Source: an uncultured Alphaproteobacteria bacterium
Lineage (GTDB): Bacteria > Pseudomonadota > Alphaproteobacteria > Pelagibacterales > Pelagibacteraceae
Direction: 5' to 3'
Length of the DNA stretch: 44,720 bases
Assembly: GCA_903869725.1 (NCBI GenBank)
Contig: CAIQAD010000023.1
Coordinates: 1-44,720 of the forward strand
Position numbers and translations under genes: made by a program. Positions 8,935 through 17,747 of this stretch are shown here, piece by piece. The notes below the pieces were generated by a model. The model was not told the DNA's origin. It did not search any database and saw only the letters and a program-made list of their open reading frames with translations. The stretch's first letter is position 1; each line of letters starts with the position of its first letter.

Positions 8935-9543
8935 TTAATTTTTTTTTAATAAAGAGAGATTTTGATCTGCAATAGAGATAACGCGTGGCCCTGCTATGAG
9001 TTTAATTTCAGCGCCAGCAGCGACGTAGCCTGATTTATTTACTCTTAAATACCATCCAGAAAATCCAGATTGGATCATAGCTTTAGCAGCACCTTTATAG
9101 TTTAATTTTGCAACAAATTTAAAACAAGGCTCGCGCAATTGAGTAACTGTGCATTCTAATTGATCAATCATAAGAGTATCTCCAACGTAGACTTCTTTTT
9201 CTAATAATCCTTCAATGGTGAAGTTTTCACCCATTGAACCGGGTGGCAGATGCACATGTTTGTTATTAGCTTTAGTCAGTAAATCATTCCAGAATGGGTA
9301 ATGTTCAACTGGATAAACATAGATTGCTTTATTTTCTCCCCCATGAACTCTTAAATCTGCTTGCTGATCACCTTTAAGTCCGAGCTTAGTCACTTCAATA
9401 CTCACAGGATCATATAAAGTGCTAATGGCTTGTTTTCTAATTGCTGAAAAAACTTTAGATTTTTCTAGATCATTGCGTGTAAACAATTCGACAATTTTTC
9501 CAACAGAAATTGAAAGTAAACGTGCCGGTTTTTGCTCGCTCAT
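8935..9543 (-). CDS. MOSC domain protein (YiiM-like)
   Basis: Cytoplasmic MOSC-domain protein of 202 residues. The family binds MoCo through a conserved cysteine, and E. coli YiiM reduces N-hydroxylated compounds. Visible motifs are GLKGDQQAD, VHGGENKAIYVYP, the GSMGENFTIEGL block and TQLREPCFK, which carries the invariant MOSC cysteine. The position as last gene of mobA-moeA-MOSC supports use of MoCo. Whether it is a sulfur or MoCo carrier or a YiiM-type reductase cannot be decided from sequence. Confidence 0.88.
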   Translation of the reverse strand: MSEQKPARLLSISVGKIVELFTRNDLEKSKVFSAIRKQAISTLYDPVSIEVTKLGLKGDQQADLRVHGGENKAIYVYPVEHYPFWNDLLTKANNKHVHLPPGSMGENFTIEGLLEKEVYVGDTLMIDQLECTVTQLREPCFKFVAKLNYKGAAKAMIQSGFSGWYLRVNKSGYVAAGAEIKLIAGPRVISIADQNLSLLKKN

Positions 9544-9550
9544 CTGCTAG

Positions 9551-10798
9551 TTAAAACGTGTTTGGATGATCTGAAAGAAAACAATCAATCGTATCGCCTT
9601 TTTTAAAATTTTCTTTTCCAGCTTGGAAAACAGCCCAAATATTAGAAGCTGTAAATGGTTTTATTCTAAAAGATTCTTGCCCCTTTAAAGCAACAAGCTG
9701 AAGCGTGCCTGAATTAGAAGTATTTAATTGTGCTTTAACAAAATGCGTCATACTTTTTCTCTTTGTATAGGTATTTTGCAAAACTGCTTTTATTGGTTTT
9801 TCAGGTTTGACCCCTAAAATATTTAACAGATATGGATTTACAAAAAATCTAAAACAAGCAGCTGTTGAAATTGGATTGCCGGGCAGTCCAAACAGCGCTT
9901 TATTTTTGCCTTTAATCTTTGCAAATAACACTGGTTTTCCAGGTTTAATTTCAACGCCTTTAAAATAGTTAGACAGTTTAAAAGTTTTAATAACACTTGG
10001 AATAAAATCAAATTTGCCAGCTGAAATAGCACCCGATGTGATAATCAGATCTATTTTAGATCTTAACATTTTTTTTATGTTATTTTTAAAAAGCGCTGAG
10101 TGATTATCTCTTAAAATTCCACCATTTATAAAATTGAACAAAAAATTATTATTTAAGGATTGTATATATGGGCCATTTGAATTTCTAACTTTCCATGCTG
10201 GAATGTTTTCGCTATTTGAAATTTCATTGCCAGTTGAGAAAAATAATATGTTTGGCTTCCTTTTAACTTTAATGTTTTTTATCCCTAAGGTTTTTAAAGC
10301 TAAAATGTGATTGGAGTGAAGTATTGTGCCCTTTTTGATAATTAAATCATTCTTCTTATAATCGGATCCTAAAAATCTAACGTGATTATGTTTGCCAACT
10401 TTCTTATCAACAACGATGTATTTAGCATTGTGTTTAGTTGGATAAAATACAATTTGTTCAATTGGAATAATAGTATCAAACCCTTTTGGTACAATTCCAC
10501 CCGTCATAATCTCGACTGTTTCAAATTTTTTAATCTTTTTTGTAATCGGCTTAGTTCCTGCAATCATTGAACCGATAATTTTAAATTTTTGCGGTGAATT
10601 TTTATTTAAAAACTTTGTGTCTTTTGAATTAACTGCAAAACCATCAAAGGCTGCGTTATCTGCTGCCGGATAATTATGAGTTGAGATAATATTTAAAGAC
10701 AACACTCTGTTAAGCGCATCTTCACTTTTTATAATTTCATCTTCAATTGTAATTAGTGCTTGTCTTAAAATCTGTTGTGAGCGTATATAACTAATCAT
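9551..10798 (-). CDS. moeA: molybdopterin molybdenumtransferase MoeA
   Basis: Inserts molybdate (or tungstate) into adenylylated molybdopterin. The 415-residue chain has the MoeA hallmarks: PAADNAAFDGFAV near residue 40-52, the MTGGIVPKGFDTIIPIEQ block, the FFSTGNEI loop, the ITSGAISAGKFD segment of the MPT-binding domain, GVEIKPGKPVLFA and LFGLPGNPIS, followed by a C-terminal beta domain. Its start overlaps the end of mobA by 8 bases and its stop lies 7 bases before the MOSC gene, so the three form an operon. Confidence 0.95.
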   Translation of the reverse strand: MISYIRSQQILRQALITIEDEIIKSEDALNRVLSLNIISTHNYPAADNAAFDGFAVNSKDTKFLNKNSPQKFKIIGSMIAGTKPITKKIKKFETVEIMTGGIVPKGFDTIIPIEQIVFYPTKHNAKYIVVDKKVGKHNHVRFLGSDYKKNDLIIKKGTILHSNHILALKTLGIKNIKVKRKPNILFFSTGNEISNSENIPAWKVRNSNGPYIQSLNNNFLFNFINGGILRDNHSALFKNNIKKMLRSKIDLIITSGAISAGKFDFIPSVIKTFKLSNYFKGVEIKPGKPVLFAKIKGKNKALFGLPGNPISTAACFRFFVNPYLLNILGVKPEKPIKAVLQNTYTKRKSMTHFVKAQLNTSNSGTLQLVALKGQESFRIKPFTASNIWAVFQAGKENFKKGDTIDCFLSDHPNTF

Positions 10799-11405
10799 TT
10801 AATTTCATAATCTCGTTAGCTTTTTCTAAATCTTCTGGCGTATTGATATTAAAAAAAGGATCGTAATTTTCAAACTCTATATTAATTGTTGTAACACCTA
10901 CTTTATTAGCCCAATCTTCTACTTTTCTCTCGTGTTTTTTAATTAAGTCTTCTTCTAATTGATCTAACAATTCAACTGACCATAATCCAAATATATTATG
11001 TCTTTTATCATTAGATTTAACGAAGAATAATTTACTCTGTTGGTCATTGGCATTTTTTATAAAGTTATGAAGATATTTTTTACTAAAAAACGGTGTGTCT
11101 GAAGGAAAGGTTGCAATCCATTTGTAGTTTTTTTTATTGTGTTTAATCCATTTCATAGCAGTTAATACGCCACCTAATGGCCCTAGATCTTTTTTATAAT
11201 CTTCAACTTTGGTAATTTTTTTGGAATTTAAAAACTGTATGTCGTTATTTGCTACAATTAGAATTTCATTAAACTCACTTACGATTTCTGTCAGGATATA
11301 ATCTATTAATATTTTCTCTCCCAATTGCACTTGGGTTTTATCTTGGCCAAATCTCTTTGATTGCCCTCCTGCTAGTACAACTCCTAAAATACTGTTATAG
11401 TCCAT
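10791..11405 (-). CDS. mobA: molybdenum cofactor guanylyltransferase MobA
   Basis: Attaches GMP to Mo-molybdopterin to form the bis-MGD cofactor used by formate dehydrogenase and other DMSO-reductase family enzymes. The nucleotide-binding signature LAGGQSKRFGQDK is at residues 11-23, a DLGPLGGVLTAM segment follows, and ATFPSDTPFF carries the metal-binding Asp. 204 residues fits MobA. First gene of the mobA-moeA-MOSC operon; only 43 bases separate its start from the divergent formate dehydrogenase operon, so the promoters of cofactor and enzyme operons overlap. Confidence 0.93.
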   Translation of the reverse strand: MDYNSILGVVLAGGQSKRFGQDKTQVQLGEKILIDYILTEIVSEFNEILIVANNDIQFLNSKKITKVEDYKKDLGPLGGVLTAMKWIKHNKKNYKWIATFPSDTPFFSKKYLHNFIKNANDQQSKLFFVKSNDKRHNIFGLWSVELLDQLEEDLIKKHERKVEDWANKVGVTTINIEFENYDPFFNINTPEDLEKANEIMKLND

Positions 11406-11448
11406 TGATCTAAATATAAATCATTAAAATACCAATTAAAGATATATA

Positions 11449-11847
11449 ATGGATCTCAAAATTTTAGAAATTGCGTCGCACACCGAAAATAAAAAGACAC
11501 TAATAAAACCAACTCATTCAGCCATAAATAAAAATAAAATTTGTGGCGATGAAATGAAAGTCAGTTTAGTTGTAAAAAAAGATGTGATTGAGGATATGGC
11601 CTATCAGTGTAAATCGTGTGTATATTGTCAGGCTTCCGTCAGTCTGCTTTCAAGAACCATTAAAGATAAAAAGGTCGATCAATTTAAAGCTTTTTTTAAT
11701 AGCGCAGAAGAAATGTTTAAAGATAGTAAATTAAATCTAAAAAGTAATTGGAAAGAATTTAAAGAAATTTTTGATAAAAAAAATATCGCACGCAAGGAAT
11801 GTTTGCTTCTTCCTTTAAGAACCGTTTTAAAAGCTTTAGAAATATAA
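11449..11847 (+). CDS. U-type (IscU/NifU-N-like) Fe-S scaffold protein in the formate dehydrogenase operon
   Basis: A 132-residue protein with the three-cysteine layout of IscU/SufU scaffolds: C32-G-D34 (ICGDEM), C57 in the CKSCVYCQAS segment, and C118 in ARKECLLLPL. It carries two further cysteines, C54 and C60, around the second ligand, which standard IscU lacks. It starts the operon with fdhD, fdhB and fdhA, so it probably supplies or repairs the many Fe-S clusters of the dehydrogenase; this is inferred from position. It differs clearly from the SufU homologue at 42120-42590, so it is a diverged paralogue rather than a second general scaffold. Confidence 0.8.
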   Translation: MDLKILEIASHTENKKTLIKPTHSAINKNKICGDEMKVSLVVKKDVIEDMAYQCKSCVYCQASVSLLSRTIKDKKVDQFKAFFNSAEEMFKDSKLNLKSNWKEFKEIFDKKNIARKECLLLPLRTVLKALEI

Positions 11848-11854
11848 ATAATTA

Positions 11855-12697
11855 ATGAATTCGAAATATAAAGTCACAAAATTTAGATCTGCTAAATTTC
11901 AAACGGTTAATGATCTTGTATCTATTGAAGAGCCGTTAGAAATTTCAATTAAATATAAAAATAAAACAAAATGGATCATTCAAACTTTATCGATCACTAT
12001 GAGGACGCCTGGTCATGATGAAGATCTAGTCAGAGGTTTTTTGTTTAACGAACAAATCGTGCAGGATATTAAGCATATCCAATCTATAAAAAGCTTTGGC
12101 GATAAAGTTGGTAAATATAAAATTCAAAATAAAATACTTGCAACTTTAAACAATCCCCAAAATGTCAATATTGCTAAAATCAAAAGAGAATTTTTAACAA
12201 ACTCGTCGTGTGGTGTGTGCGGCAAATCTTCATTAGACGCACTTGAGATCATAAAAAAAGATAAAATTTCATTAACTGAACCAAGACTATCTAAACAAGT
12301 TATAGTTAAATCTCCTGATACGTTAAGAAACAATCAGTCTGAGTTTTCTAAAACAGGTGGTATTCATGCAAGCGGCTTATTTACAAGCGCTGGTAAACTA
12401 GTTGCTATTCGAGAAGATGTTGGCAGACATAATGCCTTAGATAAATTAATCGGATATACCTTGAAGAATAAACTTCTTAAGCCAGAAAACCAATTTATTA
12501 CTTGCTCTGGTAGATTAAATTTTGAACTTGTACAAAAAGTTTTGATGACTAACATTGGAATATTAATTGGTGTTGGAGCTCCGACAAGTTTAGCTATTGA
12601 TTTAGCCAATAAATTTGGTTTAACGCTGATTGGTTTTGTTAAAAACAATAGTTTTAATATCTATTCCAATAATCAAAAAGTAGTTGTAAAATATTAG
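11855..12697 (+). CDS. fdhD: formate dehydrogenase sulfurtransferase FdhD
   Basis: FdhD passes sulfur from a cysteine desulfurase to the bis-MGD cofactor of formate dehydrogenase, giving the Mo=S ligand needed for activity. The CxxC loop (SSCGVCGK, C119 and C122) is the sulfur relay. TGGIHASGLFT, REDVGRHNALDKLIG and the CSGRLNFELVQK and GVGAPTSLAIDLA blocks of the nucleotide-binding fold are all present. 280 residues is normal. It starts 7 bases after the scaffold gene and 18 bases before fdhB. Confidence 0.96.
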   Translation: MNSKYKVTKFRSAKFQTVNDLVSIEEPLEISIKYKNKTKWIIQTLSITMRTPGHDEDLVRGFLFNEQIVQDIKHIQSIKSFGDKVGKYKIQNKILATLNNPQNVNIAKIKREFLTNSSCGVCGKSSLDALEIIKKDKISLTEPRLSKQVIVKSPDTLRNNQSEFSKTGGIHASGLFTSAGKLVAIREDVGRHNALDKLIGYTLKNKLLKPENQFITCSGRLNFELVQKVLMTNIGILIGVGAPTSLAIDLANKFGLTLIGFVKNNSFNIYSNNQKVVVKY

Positions 12698-12715
12698 GAC
12701 TTAATTGGGGAATTA

Positions 12716-14365
12716 ATGTCAAAAAATATAAGCAATTTATCTGGAAGAATTGGTTTAAAAAATAACCTATTCCAAAGACTTTCTGAAAACGTTCTTAATA
12801 ACTCTCCAAAAGACATTAAAGAAATAGCTCAAGAATATCATTTAGGAGTTTCAACTCTTTATGGTGCTGAAACGTTTTATGAATTTTTAAGACCTGAACA
12901 TAGAAAGAAAAAGGCTTTTGTGTGCAATGGTAGTGCATGTATGTGTGCAGGAACACAAGAAAAATTAGAAGCAACGTTAAAGGCAAAATTAGGTGACGAT
13001 AAAGTTGGTAAAATGTTTTGTCTTGGACATTGTTATGAGAACCACGCTTTCCATTATGATGGTGAAAATTACGCAGGTAAAGATATTGAAAAAATTGATC
13101 AAATTATAAAAGGCGAAACAATCAAACAAGAAAAGTTTCACTCAAAAAGTTACGCAACTACAAGTTTTTTAATGGATGATAAACTATTATCAATGCAACA
13201 AGCAAAAGAAGTGCTTAGCAAATTTCTTAAAACAGATAAGCAACAAATTATTAAATCTTTGTTAGACTCTAATCTTACTGGAAGAGGTGGCGCAGGTTTT
13301 CCAACTGGCATGAAATGGGATTTTTGCAGTAAAGCGCCTTCCAATAAAAAATATGTAATCTGTAATGCTGATGAAGGAGACTCTGGAGCATTTTCAGATA
13401 GATACTTATTAGAAGATCAGCCGCTTAAAGTTTTATTTGGAATGATAATTTGTGGTTACGTAATTGGAAGTGATGAAGGAGTTTTATACATTAGAGGAGA
13501 ATATCCAAAATCAATTGAAGCAATTAACGGAGCTATTAACCAATTAAAAAAAGCAGGATTGTTAGGAAATAATATTTTAGGAACAAATTTTTCTTTTGAT
13601 TTAAATATTTGTATTGGACAAGGCGCTTACATTTGTGGTGAAGAAACAGCTTTAATTGCATCGATTGAAGGCAGACGCGCTGAAGTAGAAGTAAGACCAC
13701 CATTTCCTGTAACAGAAGGATTATATAAAAAACCAACTGTTGTGAACAACGTTGAAACGTTAGCTGCAGCTACTGGAATATTGATTAATGGCGCTGATAA
13801 ATTTGCAGCGATTGGAAATAAAAAATCTGCAGGAACAAAATTAGTTTGTCTTGATAGTTTTTTTAACAATCCTGGCGTTTACGAAATTGATATGGGCACA
13901 CCAATGAAGAAAATATTTAATGAAATTGGTGGAGGATATAAAGAGCCAGTTAAAGCCTTTCAAATTGGAGGTCCTTTGGGTGGTGTTGTTCCGTTAAGTG
14001 AGATTGATAATTTAAATTTAGACTTTCAAGAATTTAGTGCAAAAGGATTTATGCTAGGTCATGCAAGCGTTGTAAGTATTCCAAAAGACTTTCCAATGAC
14101 TGAATATATTCATCATTTGTTTGAATTTTCTGCTGAAGAATCATGCGGAAAATGTTTTCCAGGAAGACTTGGTTCTTACAGAGGTAAGGAGATGTTTGAT
14201 CAAGTTAAGAAAAAAACTGCTAAAATCCCTCTTAAGTTGTTAAACGATCTGTTGGTAACTATGCAAAAAGGTTGTCTTTGCGCCCTTTGTGGAGCAATTC
14301 CAACCCCTATCATGAATATCCTAAAATACTTCTCTAACGAGATGAAAAATGATATTTCTGCTTAA
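12716..14365 (+). CDS. fdhB: NAD-dependent formate dehydrogenase beta subunit (NuoE-NuoF fusion)
   Basis: Diaphorase subunit that takes electrons from FdhA and reduces NAD+. Residues about 1-150 are a NuoE/FdsG-like thioredoxin-fold domain with 2Fe-2S ligands C70, C75, C102 and C106. Residues about 160-549 are NuoF/FdsB-like: FMN loop GRGGAGFPTG at 189-198, NAD-binding NADEGDSGAF, GAYICGEETALI, and an SLBB segment. The same fusion is known in FDH1 of Methylorubrum. The C-terminal 4Fe-4S site is unusual: the canonical SCGxCxPC reads SCGKCFPG, so Gly483 replaces the third cysteine, while the next ligand region reads GCLCALC (C520, C522, C525) where homologues usually have one cysteine. Confidence 0.95.
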   Translation: MSKNISNLSGRIGLKNNLFQRLSENVLNNSPKDIKEIAQEYHLGVSTLYGAETFYEFLRPEHRKKKAFVCNGSACMCAGTQEKLEATLKAKLGDDKVGKMFCLGHCYENHAFHYDGENYAGKDIEKIDQIIKGETIKQEKFHSKSYATTSFLMDDKLLSMQQAKEVLSKFLKTDKQQIIKSLLDSNLTGRGGAGFPTGMKWDFCSKAPSNKKYVICNADEGDSGAFSDRYLLEDQPLKVLFGMIICGYVIGSDEGVLYIRGEYPKSIEAINGAINQLKKAGLLGNNILGTNFSFDLNICIGQGAYICGEETALIASIEGRRAEVEVRPPFPVTEGLYKKPTVVNNVETLAAATGILINGADKFAAIGNKKSAGTKLVCLDSFFNNPGVYEIDMGTPMKKIFNEIGGGYKEPVKAFQIGGPLGGVVPLSEIDNLNLDFQEFSAKGFMLGHASVVSIPKDFPMTEYIHHLFEFSAEESCGKCFPGRLGSYRGKEMFDQVKKKTAKIPLKLLNDLLVTMQKGCLCALCGAIPTPIMNILKYFSNEMKNDISA

Positions 14366-14369
14366 ATAG

Positions 14370-17141
14370 ATGAGCTCAGAAAAAAGAAAAATTGCCTATA
14401 TCGATGGAAAACCATACGAAATTGGTTCGCATCACACTTCTATTTTAAAATTTATTAAAGGTTATTTAGGTGAAGATAAAGTTCCAACATTATGCGACGA
14501 TCCAAACCTAGCACCCTACGGCGCTTGTAGAATTTGTTCAGTTGAAGTTGCGTTAGTAAAAGACGGTCCAACTAAAATTGTTGCGTCATGCCACACACCA
14601 GTTGCTGAAAATCAACATATCTTTACTAACAATGAAACTTTACATGGTCTTAGAAAAAATATTGTTGAACTAGTTTTAACAGACCATCCTATGACTTGCG
14701 GAACTTGCGAGGTGAATAATAATTGCGAACTTCAAAAAGTTGCAATTGATTTAGGAATTTCAGATCACAGATATAACAATCCAAAACAACATAAAGGCAT
14801 TCCAAAAGATACTTCTCATGCTTACATGAGAATGAATTTAGATAACTGTATTAATTGTGGACGTTGCGTTAGAGCGTGCGATGAAATCCAAGGATCATTT
14901 GTTTTAACAATGAGCGGTCGTGGTTTTGAATCAAGAATTACTACCGACAATAACATGTTATTTGGCGACTCTTCTTGTGTATCTTGCGGAGCATGCGCTC
15001 ACACATGTCCAACAGATGCTATTTCAGATATATTTAAATCAAAATCTGCAGACGTAGATAAAAAAGTTAGAACAACTTGTTCGTACTGCGGTGTTGGATG
15101 TAATCTTGAAGCTTCAATTAAAAATAATAAAGTGGTTTCAATTGATACTCCTAAGCATACAGAAGTTAACGCAGGTCACACTTGTATTAAAGGAAGATAT
15201 GCATTTGGTTTTTATGATCACCCAGACAGATTAAAAAGTCCATTAATTAAAAGAAATGGAAAATTTGAAAAAGCAACTTGGGATGAAGCTTATGATTTAA
15301 TCAAAAGCGAATTTAATAGAATTATAAAAAATAGCGGTCCAGATGCAATAGCTGGAATTTCTTCTGCGCGCTGTACCAATGAAGAAAATTATTTATTTCA
15401 AAAAATGATTAGAGCAGTCGTTGGAACAAACAGCGTAGATTGTTGTGCTAGAATTTGTCACTCACCTACAGCATGGGGAATGCAACAAACGTTTGGTACT
15501 GGAGCTGCGACAAACTCTACCGAAGACATTTATCATGCAGATTTATTCTTAGTTATTGGAGCAAATCCAACTAACGCTCATCCAGTAACTGGAGCTAAAA
15601 TTAAACAACAAGTAATGAAAGGTAAAAAACTAATCGTTTTAGATCCTATTACTACTGAACTTGCTAAACTTGCAGATTATCACATCAAACTTCGACCAGG
15701 AACTAATGTCGCAGTTTTAAATATGATGCATTACTTTATTCTTGAAGCAAATTTACAAAAAGTTGACTTCATTAGAGACCGAACAGAAGGTTATGAAAAT
15801 TTTGTAAAAGAAATTAAAAGACAAGACGTTGACGCTTTAGCAAAAGTTGCAGGCGTTGATAAAGAATTAGTTAAAAAAGCAGCGATCGCTTATGCGACTG
15901 CAAAAAATGCAATGGAGTTTCACGGTCTTGGAGTAACTGAGCATGAACAAGGTTCAAAAACAGTTATGTTAATTGCTGACCTTGCAATGATAACAGGAAA
16001 TATTGGAAGACCAGGCGTTGGTATTAATCCTTTACGAGGACAAAACAACGTCCAAGGAGCAGCAGATATGGGATGTCAGCCACACCAAGGAGCTGGCTAT
16101 TTCAGTGTTGCTGATCCAAAAATTCAAGAATACTACACTGGCAAGTATGGTGTTACGCACCCAACTAAACCAGGTTTAAAAATTCCTCAAATGTTTGAAG
16201 CGGCAATCGATAAAGAATTAAAAGCACTTTGGATTATTGGAGAAGATATTGTTCAAACTGATCCTGATAGTTCACACGTTATCAAAGCGATGAAGTCATT
16301 AGAATTTTTAGTAGTTCAAGAAATATTCATGAGCGAAACTGCAAAACTTGCAACTGTAGTATTACCAGGAACAACTTTCTTAGAAAAAGAAGGAACTTTC
16401 ACTAACACGGAAAGAAGAATTCAAAGAGTTAACAGAGCGGCCCCTCCACTTCCTGGAACTAAGCCAGATGGAGTTATTGTTGCTGAAATGATGCAAAAGT
16501 TTGGATTTAAACAGCCAGCTTATGATGCTGATCAAGTATTAGCAGAAATTGCGGATGTAGTTCCGTTCTTTAAAGGTGTTACTAGAGAAAGACTTGGTAA
16601 ACTTGGTTTACAATGGCCAGTGAAAGAAGACGGTACTGACACTAAAATTTTACATACAGAAAAATTTACTATTGGCAAAGGTCAATTCAAAAATTTTGAT
16701 TGGAAAGAATCTACAGAGTTAACAAATAATCAAAAAGAATTTCCATTAATTCTTACTACAAGTCGTGCGCTTCAACATTATAACTGCGGTACTATGACTA
16801 GAAGAACAAGTAACGTTGATATTATGGACGAAGATATTCTTCTTATGAATCCAAAAGATGCGGATACAAGAGATATTATTACAGGAGATTTTGCTCAGTT
16901 ATATTCTGGAAGAGGCAGCGTTAATTTAAAAGTTGAAGTAACTGATAAGACTAAAGAAGGAATTGTTTTTACTACCTTCCATTTCCCAGAACACATGGTG
17001 AATATGGTTACCGGCGAAGGTAAAGATGAAGAGACAATGTGCGCTGAATACAAAGTGTCAGCAGTTGAGGTTCGTAAAATCTCAAATCGTTTTGAAGCTA
17101 AAGAAAACGAACATCGAGTTGAAGTTAAACTAAGTAACTAA
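14370..17141 (+). CDS. fdhA: NAD-dependent formate dehydrogenase catalytic alpha subunit (bis-MGD)
   Basis: Oxidises formate to CO2 in the cytoplasm. The N-terminus is NuoG-like: 2Fe-2S ligands C42, C53, C56, C74; a His-Cys3 cluster H106, C110, C113, C119; and two ferredoxin-type 4Fe-4S sites (C160, C163, C166, C170 and C203, C206, C209, C213). The molybdopterin domain follows, with its 4Fe-4S motif C237, C240, C244, C272 and the active-site CARICHSPT, where Cys363 is the metal ligand in the place of selenocysteine and His364 the catalytic neighbour. LRGQNNVQGAADMG and the C-terminal molydopterin-binding domain are present. 923 residues, all ligands intact. Mo versus W cannot be told from sequence. 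Confidence 0.97.
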   Translation: MSSEKRKIAYIDGKPYEIGSHHTSILKFIKGYLGEDKVPTLCDDPNLAPYGACRICSVEVALVKDGPTKIVASCHTPVAENQHIFTNNETLHGLRKNIVELVLTDHPMTCGTCEVNNNCELQKVAIDLGISDHRYNNPKQHKGIPKDTSHAYMRMNLDNCINCGRCVRACDEIQGSFVLTMSGRGFESRITTDNNMLFGDSSCVSCGACAHTCPTDAISDIFKSKSADVDKKVRTTCSYCGVGCNLEASIKNNKVVSIDTPKHTEVNAGHTCIKGRYAFGFYDHPDRLKSPLIKRNGKFEKATWDEAYDLIKSEFNRIIKNSGPDAIAGISSARCTNEENYLFQKMIRAVVGTNSVDCCARICHSPTAWGMQQTFGTGAATNSTEDIYHADLFLVIGANPTNAHPVTGAKIKQQVMKGKKLIVLDPITTELAKLADYHIKLRPGTNVAVLNMMHYFILEANLQKVDFIRDRTEGYENFVKEIKRQDVDALAKVAGVDKELVKKAAIAYATAKNAMEFHGLGVTEHEQGSKTVMLIADLAMITGNIGRPGVGINPLRGQNNVQGAADMGCQPHQGAGYFSVADPKIQEYYTGKYGVTHPTKPGLKIPQMFEAAIDKELKALWIIGEDIVQTDPDSSHVIKAMKSLEFLVVQEIFMSETAKLATVVLPGTTFLEKEGTFTNTERRIQRVNRAAPPLPGTKPDGVIVAEMMQKFGFKQPAYDADQVLAEIADVVPFFKGVTRERLGKLGLQWPVKEDGTDTKILHTEKFTIGKGQFKNFDWKESTELTNNQKEFPLILTTSRALQHYNCGTMTRRTSNVDIMDEDILLMNPKDADTRDIITGDFAQLYSGRGSVNLKVEVTDKTKEGIVFTTFHFPEHMVNMVTGEGKDEETMCAEYKVSAVEVRKISNRFEAKENEHRVEVKLSN

Positions 17142-17143
17142 AA

Positions 17144-17683
17144 CTATTTTTTCCAACTTAACGGGTAGTGTTCTTTTAAGATAAAGCGGTGAAATATTAT
17201 TGCTGCTAAAATAATAATAATTGCTCCTGAAATTATTGGAAAAAGCAAAAACTTATAAGTTGCTGCACTTAATATAATAACTATTGGATTACCTCCTGCT
17301 GGCGGATGAGTAATACCAAGTAAAATCATAAAAAAGATTCCAAAAGCAACCGCAAGCGCGATTTGCAAATATTGGTCGATCGGTAAATACATTAATGCTA
17401 GCACACCAATTGTTGATGTAACGAGATGACCAAAAAAAACATTTTTTGGTTGAGAAAATGGACTTTCTGGATAACCAAACATCAAAACCATCGACGATCC
17501 AAATGAACCTGTAAGAAAAATACCGTATTTAACTTGAAAACTTAAATAAGAAAGTATGCCAATAGTGATAAAAGAAAATATTAAAGCGACTAAAGCCTTA
17601 TTTAAATTTTTCTTTAGTAAATTTATCAATTTTTGATCCCGTTGTACGTTAAGAATATGTGCATAACTCAGTAAAATCAACAA
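17144..17683 (-). CDS. HPP family integral membrane protein
   Basis: Small inner-membrane protein of about 179 residues with 4-5 hydrophobic segments and the HPP family signature: FGSSMVLMFGYPESPFSQP in the first half, the FFGHLVTS segment, and GITHPPAGGNPI containing the His-Pro-Pro motif. Plant plastid and cyanobacterial members have been linked to nitrite transport. Here it lies two bases from the fdhA stop and divergent from the oxalate/formate carrier, so a formate or nitrite channel role is a fair guess. The start is uncertain: the longest frame begins with TTG at 17683 and no ATG lies near the N-terminus; a TTG at 17629 is an alternative. Confidence 0.8.
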   Translation of the reverse strand: MLILLSYAHILNVQRDQKLINLLKKNLNKALVALIFSFITIGILSYLSFQVKYGIFLTGSFGSSMVLMFGYPESPFSQPKNVFFGHLVTSTIGVLALMYLPIDQYLQIALAVAFGIFFMILLGITHPPAGGNPIVIILSAATYKFLLFPIISGAIIIILAAIIFHRFILKEHYPLSWKK

Positions 17684-17747
17684 TATCGTTGACTTAAAAG
17701 GTCTTTATTATAGTTTTTACACATTAACAATTAAAGGGGGAGTATTG

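Noticed and set aside
11445-11450. TATAAT next to the start codon of the U-type scaffold gene, looking like a -10 box
   Set aside because: It overlaps the ATG, so transcription from it would begin inside the coding region; a TATAAA at 11415-11420 is a better candidate, with weak support.
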